Source of the DNA: Desulfurococcales archaeon
Lineage (GTDB): Archaea; Thermoproteota; Thermoprotei_A; Sulfolobales; NBVN01
DNA length: 64,000 nucleotides
Reading direction: 5' to 3'
Assembly (NCBI GenBank): GCA_015523295.1
Contig: WAKQ01000002.1
Span: 1 to 64,000 of the forward strand
The position numbers were made by a program, and so were the translations under genes. A model generated the notes under the pieces. That model was not told where the DNA came from, made no database searches, and saw only the letters and a list, made by a program, of their open reading frames with translations. Shown in pieces: positions 25,041-34,656 of the stretch; position 1 is the first letter of the stretch, and the number at the start of each line of letters is the position of its first letter.

Positions 25041-26300
25041 TTGAAAGTCATATTTCAATACTCGGTCGGAGAAGCAGAAATACAAGTGGTCAAGACTGTG
25101 AGAGGATATCAATATATCATAAACAAGCCCTACACCCATGAATTTTCTAGGAAGGTTAGAGATGCAGCTGAAATCGCGATCATGAGCAATCCCTCACATA
25201 CTGAAATATACAGCATAGCTAAAAGGATTGCAAGACTCCTCAAAACTAAGGGAGAGCAAGAAACTGCGATTGTCTATTCACTTAGGGAATCTCTGAAGTA
25301 TAGGAAGCTTCAGGTGCTTATTGACGACCCCTACGTAGAGGACATCTCTGCTGTGGGACCAGGACCTATATGGGTTAGGCATTCACGTCTCTTAGGGATG
25401 GATCCCTCAGTGGATTACATACCAACAAACCTAGTGTTTGATGACAGGATAGACTTCCTGCAGCACCTCCTACTGCTTGCCGAGAGATCGGGGAGGATGA
25501 TTTCAAAGGCTAACCCGATAGTTGATGGTAACCTCCCAGAAGAGGATGGAGGTCATAGGATCCATCTAGTCCTACCAGATATAGCTGGTATGTCTGGTGA
25601 GATCGTTGTGCGGAAGAAAAAACCCTTCCGAAGTATCACATTAGAAGATCTTAGGAAGGGTGGAATGCTAGATGATGAAATCATTAAAATTATTGAAAGG
25701 ATAATAAAATCTAGAGGGTCTTTACTTATCGTAGGTCCCCCTGGTTCAGGCAAGACGACCCTACTCAGAGCAATATTATACAGTTTGGTTCCTAGGTCAT
25801 GGAAGGTAGCTATAATTGAGGACACGCCTGAGATAGATCCTCCTCCAGGGTCATCATGGGTTAGGTATATAGTCCCTCTAAGCTGGGGTTCGGTAGAAAG
25901 CCTTGATCAGTTTAGCCTGACTAAAGCCGCCTTAAGAGCGTCTGTAAGTAAGTTCTTGGTAATCGGGGAGACTAGAGGGAAAGAGGCTAGAGTTCTCGCA
26001 CAGGCAATGAACATGGGCCTAGGTGGGCTTACTACATTTCATGGAGGCAGTGCCTCGGAGGCTATCATGAGATTGTCCTCTCATCCCATCAGCCTCGGCC
26101 CAACACAGATAACGATGTTTGATGCCATACTAACATTAGGTTTCCTTGAAGTGAATAAAGGTGGTCTCCGGAGGACTGTCGTTTCAGTGGACAAGCCATT
26201 TATTGCTGAAAGAGGTCTTGAGCTCAAGAATATTTACAGGTTAGATAACACAACTAATCCGTCTCAACCAAGAGAAGTCATAATTACTTTAGCTAGGTGA
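25041..26300 (+). CDS. type II/IV secretion (GspE/VirB11/UpsE-like) ATPase
   Basis: A 419-residue hexameric motor ATPase starting at TTG 25041 behind GAGGGATC. The Walker A is GPPGSGKTTLLR (about 232-243). The aspartate box IIEDTPEIDPP (about 256-266) is typical. Walker B is FLVIGETRG (about 308-316), and the His box is LTTFHGGSAS (near 332). Such ATPases power pilus assembly (UpsE, ArnA/FlaI) and VirB11 secretion. It is the second gene of the operon, 52 bases after the pilin, and overlaps the next gene by 4 bases. Confidence 0.93.
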   Translation: MKVIFQYSVGEAEIQVVKTVRGYQYIINKPYTHEFSRKVRDAAEIAIMSNPSHTEIYSIAKRIARLLKTKGEQETAIVYSLRESLKYRKLQVLIDDPYVEDISAVGPGPIWVRHSRLLGMDPSVDYIPTNLVFDDRIDFLQHLLLLAERSGRMISKANPIVDGNLPEEDGGHRIHLVLPDIAGMSGEIVVRKKKPFRSITLEDLRKGGMLDDEIIKIIERIIKSRGSLLIVGPPGSGKTTLLRAILYSLVPRSWKVAIIEDTPEIDPPPGSSWVRYIVPLSWGSVESLDQFSLTKAALRASVSKFLVIGETRGKEARVLAQAMNMGLGGLTTFHGGSASEAIMRLSSHPISLGPTQITMFDAILTLGFLEVNKGGLRRTVVSVDKPFIAERGLELKNIYRLDNTTNPSQPREVIITLAR

Positions 26301-27841
26301 TGTCCTCAGTGAATTTCATAGTAAAACTGAATGCAGAGCTAACTGACGCCAGAAATGCTTTTCTCTCGTTTATAATTAAGCAATTTGCGGAAGCTGGACT
26401 AAAAGTTAACGAGAATCCTACGACAAACATCCTATACCTCATTATATATGGTCTTCCCCTAAGCATAACATTAATCTACCTCCTTAGCTTCTTTACAAAC
26501 CTTCTTACCTTTAGAGCGCTTTTAATGATCCACGAGGGATTCCTCCTACCTATCCTACTCTTCATAATTCTGGGCATATCTTTCCCTTCAGGTATCATTG
26601 TGTTAAAATTGCTCGCCCTCACACGTGGGAGAAGAGTTGAAAAGGAGGTTAAATATGTAGTAATTGCTGAATCCATAATAGCCCAAGGGACTCCTAATTT
26701 AGTTGAAGATCTTTCTTCCCTTCACATATGGAGGAATGTTTTCCCCTCTCTCGAGAAAGAGGGGTGGGTAATATCAGCGTTAAGAAGGATCTTCACAGTC
26801 CCTGAAACTGTTCGGATATATATAAAACTCCTAAAGTCCCCTTGGGTTAAGGAGCTTTTACAGGATTATCTATTCGCCTTAAGCTTGGGGTCTACTAGGG
26901 AGTGGCTCCAGGTAAAAGGTAGGGAGGTAACCGACGAGATAAAAAAGGGAACTAAGGCCGCATTGGAAGGAAGAATCTCTATATCCCTTATTACAGCTAT
27001 ATTACTGGGATACACCCCGCCCCTCGTTATAACACTTTCTTCTTTATTGGGAAGGGAGATCGTGGAGCGCGCGTTACTATTAACTACCTTAGCGATACCT
27101 CTAGCCCTGACTATCACACCACAATATCCAGTCCATATGAAAATAATACGCGGGATTAACCGAAAAGCCTTATCACTTATTGTGTTCCCTCTCTTAGCTC
27201 TTCTAATCATGAGAATAGAAGGGCTGGTAACCCTTAGAGAGACTCTACTTATCACTTCCTTAGCTCTAATAGCCTACGGCACATTCTCCTTTTATAATGA
27301 TGTGGAGGGTTTGAGGGAGATTAGATCCTTGGTGGGTATACTAAACATATTACATGAGACGCCCTTAAGTAAGGCTGCCTCTTTAAGCATCATTAAGGAA
27401 GCTCTCATGCATTCCCCGGAAAAGACCTGGAGAAACATTGGTGAGGAACTAACCCTAATCACACTCCCGAAAAGCATGAGTAGACTTAAAACATGGATTT
27501 CAAGGTTCACTGTTTACGTCCTCATAAAAGGTTTAGAATACGGCTGCCTAAACAGGGAGAGCCTAGCTAAGCTCTCAGGCTTGATCATTGATTCTCTTCA
27601 CGACCTTAAGGTTGCTTTAGCAAGTAACTTAGTAGTGGGTAGTTTAGCTGTAACACTTCCATTCATTCTAACTTCTATAACGTCCTTCATCACTCCAGAC
27701 CCAATTTTAAAGATATATACGTTCGTTTCAACTATGGGTTATGGATTCTACGCATCCTACATATTATTCAACGATATTAACAATACCTTAATTCCTGGAA
27801 TTATTGGTTTAGAGTTATCCTTTCTGGTGAACCCGGCTTGA
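26297..27841 (+). CDS. GspF/TadC-like (UpsF-type) platform membrane protein
   Basis: A 514-residue protein with roughly nine membrane segments in two halves, with soluble cytosolic loops between (about 110-225 and 340-435). This two-module layout matches the archaeal UpsF/ArlJ-type platform that works with a GspE-like ATPase to polymerise pilins. It overlaps the ATPase stop by 4 bases (GTGA) and the following gene by 4 bases (TTGA), so translation is coupled. The loops are likely ATPase contacts, as in the family. Confidence 0.85.
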   Translation: MMSSVNFIVKLNAELTDARNAFLSFIIKQFAEAGLKVNENPTTNILYLIIYGLPLSITLIYLLSFFTNLLTFRALLMIHEGFLLPILLFIILGISFPSGIIVLKLLALTRGRRVEKEVKYVVIAESIIAQGTPNLVEDLSSLHIWRNVFPSLEKEGWVISALRRIFTVPETVRIYIKLLKSPWVKELLQDYLFALSLGSTREWLQVKGREVTDEIKKGTKAALEGRISISLITAILLGYTPPLVITLSSLLGREIVERALLLTTLAIPLALTITPQYPVHMKIIRGINRKALSLIVFPLLALLIMRIEGLVTLRETLLITSLALIAYGTFSFYNDVEGLREIRSLVGILNILHETPLSKAASLSIIKEALMHSPEKTWRNIGEELTLITLPKSMSRLKTWISRFTVYVLIKGLEYGCLNRESLAKLSGLIIDSLHDLKVALASNLVVGSLAVTLPFILTSITSFITPDPILKIYTFVSTMGYGFYASYILFNDINNTLIPGIIGLELSFLVNPA

Positions 27842-29937
27842 AGCCGAAAATTATTTCAGCAATAGACCTCATATCTTTTCTTAAGGCTCATAAGATAAAG
27901 GCTGAGGGCACCGTAGTAAAGCTAGTGAACGATTCTGAAAGGGAACCCTATCTCATTATACGTCCGGCAAGCGGAGACACGTTCTTCATGAAGCTAAACC
28001 CCGAGTTAGATGATGGCAATTTAACCGTGTCAGGGAGAAATGCTTGTCCCTCTAATCAAAACTCAATACCAGTTGTAAAAAGTATGGAACGTCCAGGTGG
28101 GTACGTTCTCTTCATATCGAATGCTGACAATGTTCTTCGAGTTAATGTGTGCGACAGGCTGAACCGCATAATAAGCAGATACTCAGTTAGAGGGAATAGC
28201 AGCAACATTCTCTGCGGTAATGGGCTTTGCCTAACGGTAGGAAAGAAGGAGAACATTGCCCTAACACCTAATGGATATCATCCGATGGTTAAGGGCTTAA
28301 CACCGCTTATGTATTGCAAAGGTGATGAATATTATGTTGACATAGGTAATAAGCTCCTCGTTAGATATGACGGGAATGTCCTCACTCCTTTAACCAACTA
28401 TAGCTTTCAGTATATGGATTGTATGGATAAAGGAGTCATATGCCTTTCCGACGGCAGAGATGTACATATTATTGAAGAGGGTGCGTCCTATGACGTGGCT
28501 GTAGGAGAGGTAAAAAAGCTTCACTGCTATAAAGACATTGTACTCACAGGAAAAGAAGGAAGGTGGAGCCTGTACATCTTAAGCAAGGGCATTTCTTCCG
28601 ACTTCTTTGCTGATGAGTGCATCTTAAGCAATGGGGGATTTATTTACTGTATTTCTCGTGGAATACTGGTATCAGTAGACCCTTATACAGGGATAGACGA
28701 ATACGTACGCAAGTTAAGAGGTGTTGTCACGTCTAAGACATATGCTGTAGTTGAAGTGAGTCCCTGGGGACCTATGCATAACTACAAAGTATCCGGGCCG
28801 GTTAAGATCGTTTCTACATTCCAAGCAGGTGATACACTTAAGATGTTGTTAAGGCCGATGAAGTTGGGCTGGTCAGGTGAAATCTTCGTAAATGTTGAAT
28901 CCCCTCTCTACATGTATAATGGAAAAATATCTCTGACCTCTTCAAAACCGGTGATCTCTAACATAAGCATAGATCACTGCATGTTCGCTCCCACGGGGAA
29001 TATTGTTGGCGAAAGCTCCAATTCCATCACAGCATTAAAATTCAATGTTCTGAGAACTACCCCAGAAAAGTACACTTTGATCATAAGAGGCCATTACGTA
29101 GATGTAGTCAAGACCTCATTTAAGATTTCTAGCGCGGGAGATGAGGATTTATGGCTAGTCAATATCAAAGGTAGGATAGGCTCCGAAGGTATTAATAGCG
29201 GGTATGTCTTATACGATATCAGGTTTAAATCGTCTTTTGAGGAATTTCTTCTCTCCAGACTCATGCTTCCCTTAAGTAAATGCGTGAAAGTTAATGAACC
29301 TGTAAGCAAGATAAAGGCCTTCAGATATGGAAATAACTTAAAAATTAAGACCTCGAACAGCAATTTCCATCTCAAAGTATATTGCCTGGATTCCTTCTTC
29401 GAGGGTGTAGGCTCCGTTACCCTGGACAAATGCACATTACCTATAGTAGTTGAGGAGATCAAAAGAAGAGGGATGTTTGAATGGGTAAGTCATTCTCTGT
29501 TGCAATTAGAACCACTGTTAAATCTTCATGAAAGTGAAAAACCGAAATACGAGACTGCTGTTAAGAGCACAGATAATGAGATAGACGTGCACATCCCGAA
29601 GAAACCTCCACGGCAAGATGTAAAACTTCATGGAGTACTTTTTGAGAAAATAAGGGAACCAGCATATTTAATCAAGATCTCAACGGGCTTGCCTGCGTTA
29701 TCATTTATCGTCTGTGGAGAGAAGTCCTACATTTCAATGGGGAGTGAGGTATTGAAGAAGATTCATTGCCCTATTTTCAAAGCACTTAATGGAGTGTATG
29801 TGTATACCCTATATCCCGGACTCCCTGCTGAAAAAGCTCTTGGGAAATCAGTGATCAACGGCGTCCAAGCCTTTAGAGAAATACTTATCTCGGGTGTAAA
29901 GGCAGGCAATGAATTGCGTAGGGTGCTCACGCGATGA
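27838..29937 (+). CDS. large cytosolic protein of unknown fold, UpsX-like
   Basis: A 699-residue protein with no signal or membrane segment. The first about 330 residues have many short beta-strands with regular turns (e.g. LRVNVCDRL, NLYVDIGNKLLV-type spacing), consistent with a beta-propeller or similar all-beta repeat. The remaining half is beta-rich with a short helical end. There is no catalytic motif I recognise. Its position after UpsF-like and beside a VirB4-like ATPase parallels UpsX, a large unknown in the Sulfolobales ups locus. It overlaps both neighbours by 4 bases. Confidence 0.65.
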   Translation: MKPKIISAIDLISFLKAHKIKAEGTVVKLVNDSEREPYLIIRPASGDTFFMKLNPELDDGNLTVSGRNACPSNQNSIPVVKSMERPGGYVLFISNADNVLRVNVCDRLNRIISRYSVRGNSSNILCGNGLCLTVGKKENIALTPNGYHPMVKGLTPLMYCKGDEYYVDIGNKLLVRYDGNVLTPLTNYSFQYMDCMDKGVICLSDGRDVHIIEEGASYDVAVGEVKKLHCYKDIVLTGKEGRWSLYILSKGISSDFFADECILSNGGFIYCISRGILVSVDPYTGIDEYVRKLRGVVTSKTYAVVEVSPWGPMHNYKVSGPVKIVSTFQAGDTLKMLLRPMKLGWSGEIFVNVESPLYMYNGKISLTSSKPVISNISIDHCMFAPTGNIVGESSNSITALKFNVLRTTPEKYTLIIRGHYVDVVKTSFKISSAGDEDLWLVNIKGRIGSEGINSGYVLYDIRFKSSFEEFLLSRLMLPLSKCVKVNEPVSKIKAFRYGNNLKIKTSNSNFHLKVYCLDSFFEGVGSVTLDKCTLPIVVEEIKRRGMFEWVSHSLLQLEPLLNLHESEKPKYETAVKSTDNEIDVHIPKKPPRQDVKLHGVLFEKIREPAYLIKISTGLPALSFIVCGEKSYISMGSEVLKKIHCPIFKALNGVYVYTLYPGLPAEKALGKSVINGVQAFREILISGVKAGNELRRVLTR

Positions 29938-31703
29938 ACCTTAAGAAATTCTTAGCTATGTTGAGAAAAGGGAGACCTTACAATATTAGGGAAGGGAGCC
30001 ACAGGAGATTTACTGTGATCTACTCGGATGAGAGCAAGATCTGTGGTAAAATCACCTTAAGAATAAAAGGTGTCTCAAGAACTTTAACAGATATGGAAGC
30101 TGATGATCTTAAGCGTTTCCTGAAGAGCTACTTTAACATGCTTAATGTTGGTTTCCCTATAGAGATATCCACTAGGATCTTCCCTATTTCAACTGAGAAA
30201 TACTTGGAAAGGATAGATAAGAAAATAGACACGTTGAAGGTGATCTTAGAGGATAATCCTTCCTTAACGGGACTCAAAGATGAAATCAGAAGACTAGAAA
30301 ACCAGAGGAAATCCCTACTAGAGGGTAATCACCCCCTAAAGATTGAGGCGCTAATATATATTTATGGATGTGCGCCATCTTCTGATGAAGTCCTAAGACT
30401 ACTTGAACATAGGGCTAAAACTCTGCGGGACGTGTTGTCATCACTCGGTATTAGAGCCTCACCTATTGAAAGCTCTAACTCTGAGGAATTCAACCAAACC
30501 TTTTTTCGTGAATTAGGCATCCCAACCAGTTTGCCTCGCAAATTAACTGAATTTATTAACTCACTTAAACCAAAGCAGTATCTGATCTTGGCGTCCAACA
30601 TTTCAGCAATCTTCTTCCCTTTCCTTCTAGGTGGAAAGACTGAGGCAGAGGTTTCGAACACAGGCATCATCATTGGAACAGATCCCCTAAGAAATAGCGT
30701 AATCACTTGGGATCCCAGCTCCAGTACATCACCACATGTGATAGTTGTTGGCCCTACAGGATCAGGTAAGACCACATTCCTTACGCAGCTAGTGGAAGAG
30801 TTTAGAGATGCATACGGAGCCGCATCTTTAATTATAGACGTTAAAGGTGAATACAAAGAGAGGCTGGATTCCCTGGGTATTAAGTATGTGAAGCTTCGTT
30901 TAGGGGAGGATGCAGGTGTTGACCTATGCAAGTATATGAACATGTTCCCACCTAGATGGAGAGGCGATGTATTAACTGATGTCATAGCCCAGTCATTCAG
31001 TGTCTTTAAATTGCCTGAATTGACAGGTAGGCTGCATGAGGCAATAGAATTAGCTACATCGTCAGGTTGCCATAATCTTATCAACTCACTGATGGAGTAC
31101 ATACGCCTGAAAGGAAATGATTACTATACATTCAAGTTAGCTACCGTTCTTCATAAGATCGAGCTCCTAGAGAGGGATGATAGAGATGATATGATTGCCT
31201 ATATAATTGATTTTCTAGCAGGAATCCTCAATAAACCTGTAATATTAGACCTATCCTATCTCCTAGGATTAGAGCCAGAATTGGTTGTAATGATTGTTAG
31301 TATCACGTCAAATCTCATTCTCTCAATGGTTAAGGAGATGCCTAGGGTTTTTACGAGAGCTTGGAAGCTACTAATCTTTGATGAGGGATGGCTTTATATA
31401 AGGCCATTAAGGGGGCTTATAGCTCCTCTCTTAAGGCTAGGAAGGAGTTACAGACTTAGTGTAGCTATTGCTACTCAAGATCTTAAAGATCTCGAATTTC
31501 TAGGGGGGTTCGCTGCAAGCAATACAGGGCTTCTCATAGCTCTCTCATCTACAGATAAGTCATACTGGAAGGGAATTTCCTCCTATATGAACATTAATGA
31601 TGAGGAAGTAACTTCCTATATATCCCTCCTCAGGAAGTGTGAAGGTGTTGCAAGGGTGGGTAGTGACCCCAAAGGAAGGCCTGTAACTTTCAAAACTTGT
31701 TAA
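29934..31703 (+). CDS. VirB4/HerA-like AAA ATPase (CedB-like)
   Basis: A 589-residue P-loop ATPase. Walker A is VGPTGSGKTTFL (about 273-284), Walker B LLIFDEGWLY (about 479-488), with SVAIATQDLKDL (about 507-518) as the sensor and the arginine-finger region near the end. The N-terminal domain with a coiled coil (ERIDKKIDTLKVIL; LKDEIRRLENQRK) and the layout IIGTDPLRNSVITWDP (about 251-266) are typical of VirB4/TraC-type motors. Sulfolobus CedB is of this type and drives DNA import. It closes the operon and overlaps the previous gene by 4 bases. Confidence 0.88.
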   Translation: MNLKKFLAMLRKGRPYNIREGSHRRFTVIYSDESKICGKITLRIKGVSRTLTDMEADDLKRFLKSYFNMLNVGFPIEISTRIFPISTEKYLERIDKKIDTLKVILEDNPSLTGLKDEIRRLENQRKSLLEGNHPLKIEALIYIYGCAPSSDEVLRLLEHRAKTLRDVLSSLGIRASPIESSNSEEFNQTFFRELGIPTSLPRKLTEFINSLKPKQYLILASNISAIFFPFLLGGKTEAEVSNTGIIIGTDPLRNSVITWDPSSSTSPHVIVVGPTGSGKTTFLTQLVEEFRDAYGAASLIIDVKGEYKERLDSLGIKYVKLRLGEDAGVDLCKYMNMFPPRWRGDVLTDVIAQSFSVFKLPELTGRLHEAIELATSSGCHNLINSLMEYIRLKGNDYYTFKLATVLHKIELLERDDRDDMIAYIIDFLAGILNKPVILDLSYLLGLEPELVVMIVSITSNLILSMVKEMPRVFTRAWKLLIFDEGWLYIRPLRGLIAPLLRLGRSYRLSVAIATQDLKDLEFLGGFAASNTGLLIALSSTDKSYWKGISSYMNINDEEVTSYISLLRKCEGVARVGSDPKGRPVTFKTC

Positions 31704-32248
31704 ATTTTCAATGTATGCTGCTTAATAATCCTTCTGCTGTCTAGATCCTTGATTTCTATTTGCACGGAATTCGTAGAAAGAGTTAACACAGCATAACTTC
31801 TAAGGCCACTTAAATAACCTGATAAGGCCCCAGGATTTACAGCAGCTTTACCTTCACGCATCTTCACACTGTACATATGTGTATGGCCGTAAAGTATGAC
31901 GCTACCTCTAGGGGCTTGGCTAAGAATGGCATCTACAATATTTTCTGTCACTTCGGGAGATCCGAAGCCATGCAGTAGTATAAAATTAACTCCTTCAATC
32001 TTCAAGGAGTGGGGCTGATCCTTCAGAGAAGGGCATATTTCCTTCAACATAACCTTATCTCCATCGTTATTTCCGAAAACCCCAACCAGCTTCTTTCCTG
32101 TTTTCAGGAGGGCTCTAAGAGTGAATGGTGAGATTATATCGCCTAAGTGGATCAGCATATCAGCACGGTTAAAATCTTGATACATTGACAACTTATTAAC
32201 AGCTTGAATGCTGTCATGCGTATCTGAAATAACAAGCAGCTGAATCAC
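31700..32248 (-). CDS. YfcE/MJ0936-type phosphodiesterase
   Basis: About 182 residues from GTG 32248 (GGGTG 6 bases upstream). The metallophosphoesterase motifs are SDTHDS (near 8), GDIISP (about 37), GNNDGD (about 60) and GHTHMY (about 120). MJ0936-like enzymes hydrolyse phosphodiesters in vitro; cellular substrates are not known. It is convergent with the VirB4 gene (4-base overlap). Confidence 0.88.
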   Translation of the reverse strand: MIQLLVISDTHDSIQAVNKLSMYQDFNRADMLIHLGDIISPFTLRALLKTGKKLVGVFGNNDGDKVMLKEICPSLKDQPHSLKIEGVNFILLHGFGSPEVTENIVDAILSQAPRGSVILYGHTHMYSVKMREGKAAVNPGALSGYLSGLRSYAVLTLSTNSVQIEIKDLDSRRIIKQHTLKI

Positions 32249-32451
32249 TTTGCACACCCTCAACTACATCGGAAAATCCCTTAAAGAATTTCCAGTGCAT
32301 CAGTTCTCTTCTCAAAGGGAATGCGCTCAACTCAAATCAGTAAAGAATTTATGTGAGCCACTTTAAAAGCAGGACTAGCGTCCTAAATACTATCTGATTT
32401 GATAAAGAACTAAAATTTTGAAAAAGCAGTTTTTGATTTAAAAGGAGCTCT

Positions 32452-32640
32452 TTAACCCTCAGGATACTTTTCAGGAACCTTTGCTCTAAAGTACTTTCCG
32501 GTCTCTGGGCTCTTGAATAATCCTATCTTAACGCCTTTCCTCCCCCTAGGTGCGAGAGTCCAAACCTTCTCAGGTACAAGCTCAACTTCCTTTCCTGTGG
32601 TTGGGTCTTTCACTTTAACGGCCTTCTTCTTGGCCACCAT
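32452..32640 (-). CDS. creN7: chromatin protein Cren7
   Basis: A 62-residue highly basic protein with the Cren7 pattern: [41 protein letters not shown] and [11 protein letters not shown]. Cren7 is a conserved crenarchaeal architectural protein that binds dsDNA in the minor groove and introduces negative supercoils; its SH3-like fold is visible in the strand pattern. It is flanked by an A/T-rich region and is one of the best taxonomic markers in this window. Confidence 0.95.
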   Translation of the reverse strand: MVAKKKAVKVKDPTTGKEVELVPEKVWTLAPRGRKGVKIGLFKSPETGKYFRAKVPEKYPEG

Positions 32641-32746
32641 GATTATTCACCATAATTCATTATACTTTAAGATGTTTAAGGGTTACGGAAAACCTTCATC
32701 ATTATAAAAATCTCTAAAAGAAAATATCTTCATCTTTTCTGAAGTA

Positions 32747-32769
32747 ATTCTTCATAAACAATGAAGAAT
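32747..32769. repeat. 9-bp perfect inverted repeat in the A/T-rich spacer
   Basis: ATTCTTCAT and ATGAAGAAT flank the 5-base loop AAACA. It sits in the 279-base spacer between Cren7 and the HAD phosphatase, upstream of both divergent genes. The rest of the spacer is A/T-rich without a gene. It could be an operator or hairpin of RNA, undecided. Confidence 0.4.
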
Positions 32770-32939
32770 ACAATCATAAGGTTAGGTAATTACAATTAAT
32801 TTTTATAATAATTAATTAAAAAATACAAGAATTAAGCTAATAGAGTATCTAGGAGAATATCCCATTCGCTATGACATCCTCTTCAGGATCAACATAATGA
32901 TTTTATTGCATAAGCTAGATGAGAGACGGTGTCACGGAG

Positions 32940-33644
32940 TTGAAACGCTTTATATTTAGTGATGTGGACGGTACTCTGACACCTGATCGAAGAACATCAA
33001 TGCTTGACCTAGAGGCAATTAAGATGGCCCGTGAATTAGTCCGACATGGTTTTTATGTAGTTCTCGTTTCAGGTAACTCTCTGCCTGTCCTAAGAGGCGT
33101 CTCCATTTACTCTGGGTTAGGAGGTTACGTAGTCGCTGAGAATGGCGCCTCCATTTATACTGATAAACCAATTAGAGCATGCAGGGATTGCGAAGCCGTT
33201 GATAAGGCTTACAAGATCCTCTTAGATGAAGGTGATGAATTCCTGGACACATGGCAGAACCCCTTCAGACTGTGTGATAAAGCGTTGAAATGGGTGGGGG
33301 ATGAAAGAAAGGCCCTTCAGAAAGCCAGAAGCATCCTTGAAGAGCATGGCATAGATCAAGTAGACGTAGTTACAAGTGGGTATGCCATACATCTCTATCC
33401 AAGAGGCTGTGATAAAGGCTCAGGAATTAGGGCGTTCCTCGAGAGCATGGGATTAAATAAAGAAGCAGCTTACTGCGTAGGCGACGGTCAGAATGACGTC
33501 CCTATGAGGAAGTCATGCGGAAAACTGATTGCCGTATCTAATGCTGACGAAGCATTAAAGAAGGTCGCAGACATTATCACTTTGAAGCCTTCATCTGAGG
33601 GTTTTATAGAGGTAGCTGAGAACATCCTTGAAGGAACCTTATGA
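32940..33644 (+). CDS. archaeal-type phosphoglycolate phosphatase (HAD superfamily)
   Basis: From TTG 32940 (GGTG 8 bases upstream) the product has about 234 residues and starts MKRFIFSDVDGTLTPDRR. HAD motif 1 is SDVDGTLT (about 7-14), motif 2 VSGNSLP (about 47), motif 3/4 CDKGSGIRAF with GDGQNDVPM (about 162 and 188). The C2 cap of about 90 residues lies between. The group dephosphorylates 2-phosphoglycolate or sugar phosphates. A longer start at 32919 is possible. It precedes tRNA-Asn. Confidence 0.85.
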   Translation: MKRFIFSDVDGTLTPDRRTSMLDLEAIKMARELVRHGFYVVLVSGNSLPVLRGVSIYSGLGGYVVAENGASIYTDKPIRACRDCEAVDKAYKILLDEGDEFLDTWQNPFRLCDKALKWVGDERKALQKARSILEEHGIDQVDVVTSGYAIHLYPRGCDKGSGIRAFLESMGLNKEAAYCVGDGQNDVPMRKSCGKLIAVSNADEALKKVADIITLKPSSEGFIEVAENILEGTL

Positions 33645-33687
33645 AGAGTTAACGCTTAAATACGAATATAGTCAAGAGGTTTTAGGA

Positions 33688-33763
33688 GCCGGGGTAGCTC
33701 AGCCGGTAGAGCGCCGGGCTGTTAACCCGGTGGTCGGGGGTTCGAGTCCCCTCCCCGGCGCCA
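33688..33763 (+). tRNA. tRNA-Asn(GTT), intronless, CCA encoded
   Basis: Acceptor GCCGGGG/CCCCGGC, D stem GCTC/GAGC, anticodon stem CCGGG/CCCGG, loop CTGTTAA with anticodon GTT, T arm GGGGG/CCCCT. CCA is encoded. A TTAAATAC box at about 33655-33662 lies about 26-33 bases upstream of the tRNA start, a typical archaeal TATA distance. Confidence 0.95.
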
Positions 33764-33994
33764 TTTTTCTCTTTATCCTCCACATATCGCTTTCTCTGAA
33801 GTCCTCATACTTTCCTACCCTAGGATCTCCTTCACATGCTGTTTAGCATATATGAATCATCTTGCATAAATAATTTTATCTTATTAAAAATGAAAAGATA
33901 ATATTATTCTAGTTTATAGAGATAAAAATAAATTTATTTATCTTTAAGAACAAGCAGGAATTCCAAGTAAGGGGGTAGGGAGTGTAGGGAGGAG

Positions 33995-34656
33995 ATGTGC
34001 ATGCCGCTTGTTGTAGCTGTGCTTGTAGCCTTATGTTTACCTATAACTGTGCTCGTTCCTGCAAGCCTTATTGTCAGCGTAGGGACTAACAAGCTCAGAA
34101 AAAGCTCAGATGTGCTTCTAGGCATGCTTATGCAGGTACTAATACTAGGATTCACACTGATTGTTGCCCTGCTTATCTCAAGAGGTCTAGGCATACTAGG
34201 CTCACTTTCCCTTCCACCAGTGGAGCTCTTAGAAGGCGTAGCTCTTGCATTACTAATCGCTCTAGTAGCATATGACCTTGGAGGAATGAGTACTAGTAAA
34301 TGTGAGCCCCCACTTAAGCTAAGGAGTATCTGGGAGTACGTTCTCCTAGCATTCATAGCCGCACCGCTGGGAGAAGAGCTACTTTTCCGAGGCCAGTAGA
34401 AGGCTATCTACTGGGTAATGGAGCCACAATACGGCTTGCAGTCCTCGTGCCAACCGTCCTTTTCTCCATAATCCATGTCCAACCCTTTAAGTCCTCTGGA
34501 AAAAGATGTATAGCCCAAGTGGTCTTGCTTGCCTTCATCTTAGGTCTTGTGGTAGGATTCTTCAGAGCCTCCTCAGGCTCCATACTCCTCCCTTTTATAG
34601 TACATGCTGTAAGTAATGCTTCAGGAGCTATACATTACGTTCGGACCTCCACTTAG
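33995..34656 (+). pseudogene. CPBP-family (CAAX-like) membrane metalloprotease, broken by a frameshift
   Basis: The first frame (33995-34399) gives a multi-helix membrane protein reaching the catalytic motif APLGEELLFRGQ, then stops. The adjacent frame from about 34397 continues with VEGYLLGNGATIRLAVL, the family's second motif region VLFSIIHVQP, and SILLPFIVHAVSNASG, the conserved C-terminal His/Asn motif. The two parts align as one gene with a 1-base frame change near 34391-34400. GGAGGAG precedes the ATG. It may be a true pseudogene or an assembly error; the next 600 bases are gene-free. Confidence 0.78.

Noticed and set aside
33900-33960. A/T-rich imperfect palindromes before the CPBP gene
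   Set aside because: Low-complexity A/T sequence gives such repeats by chance; no clear symmetric operator.
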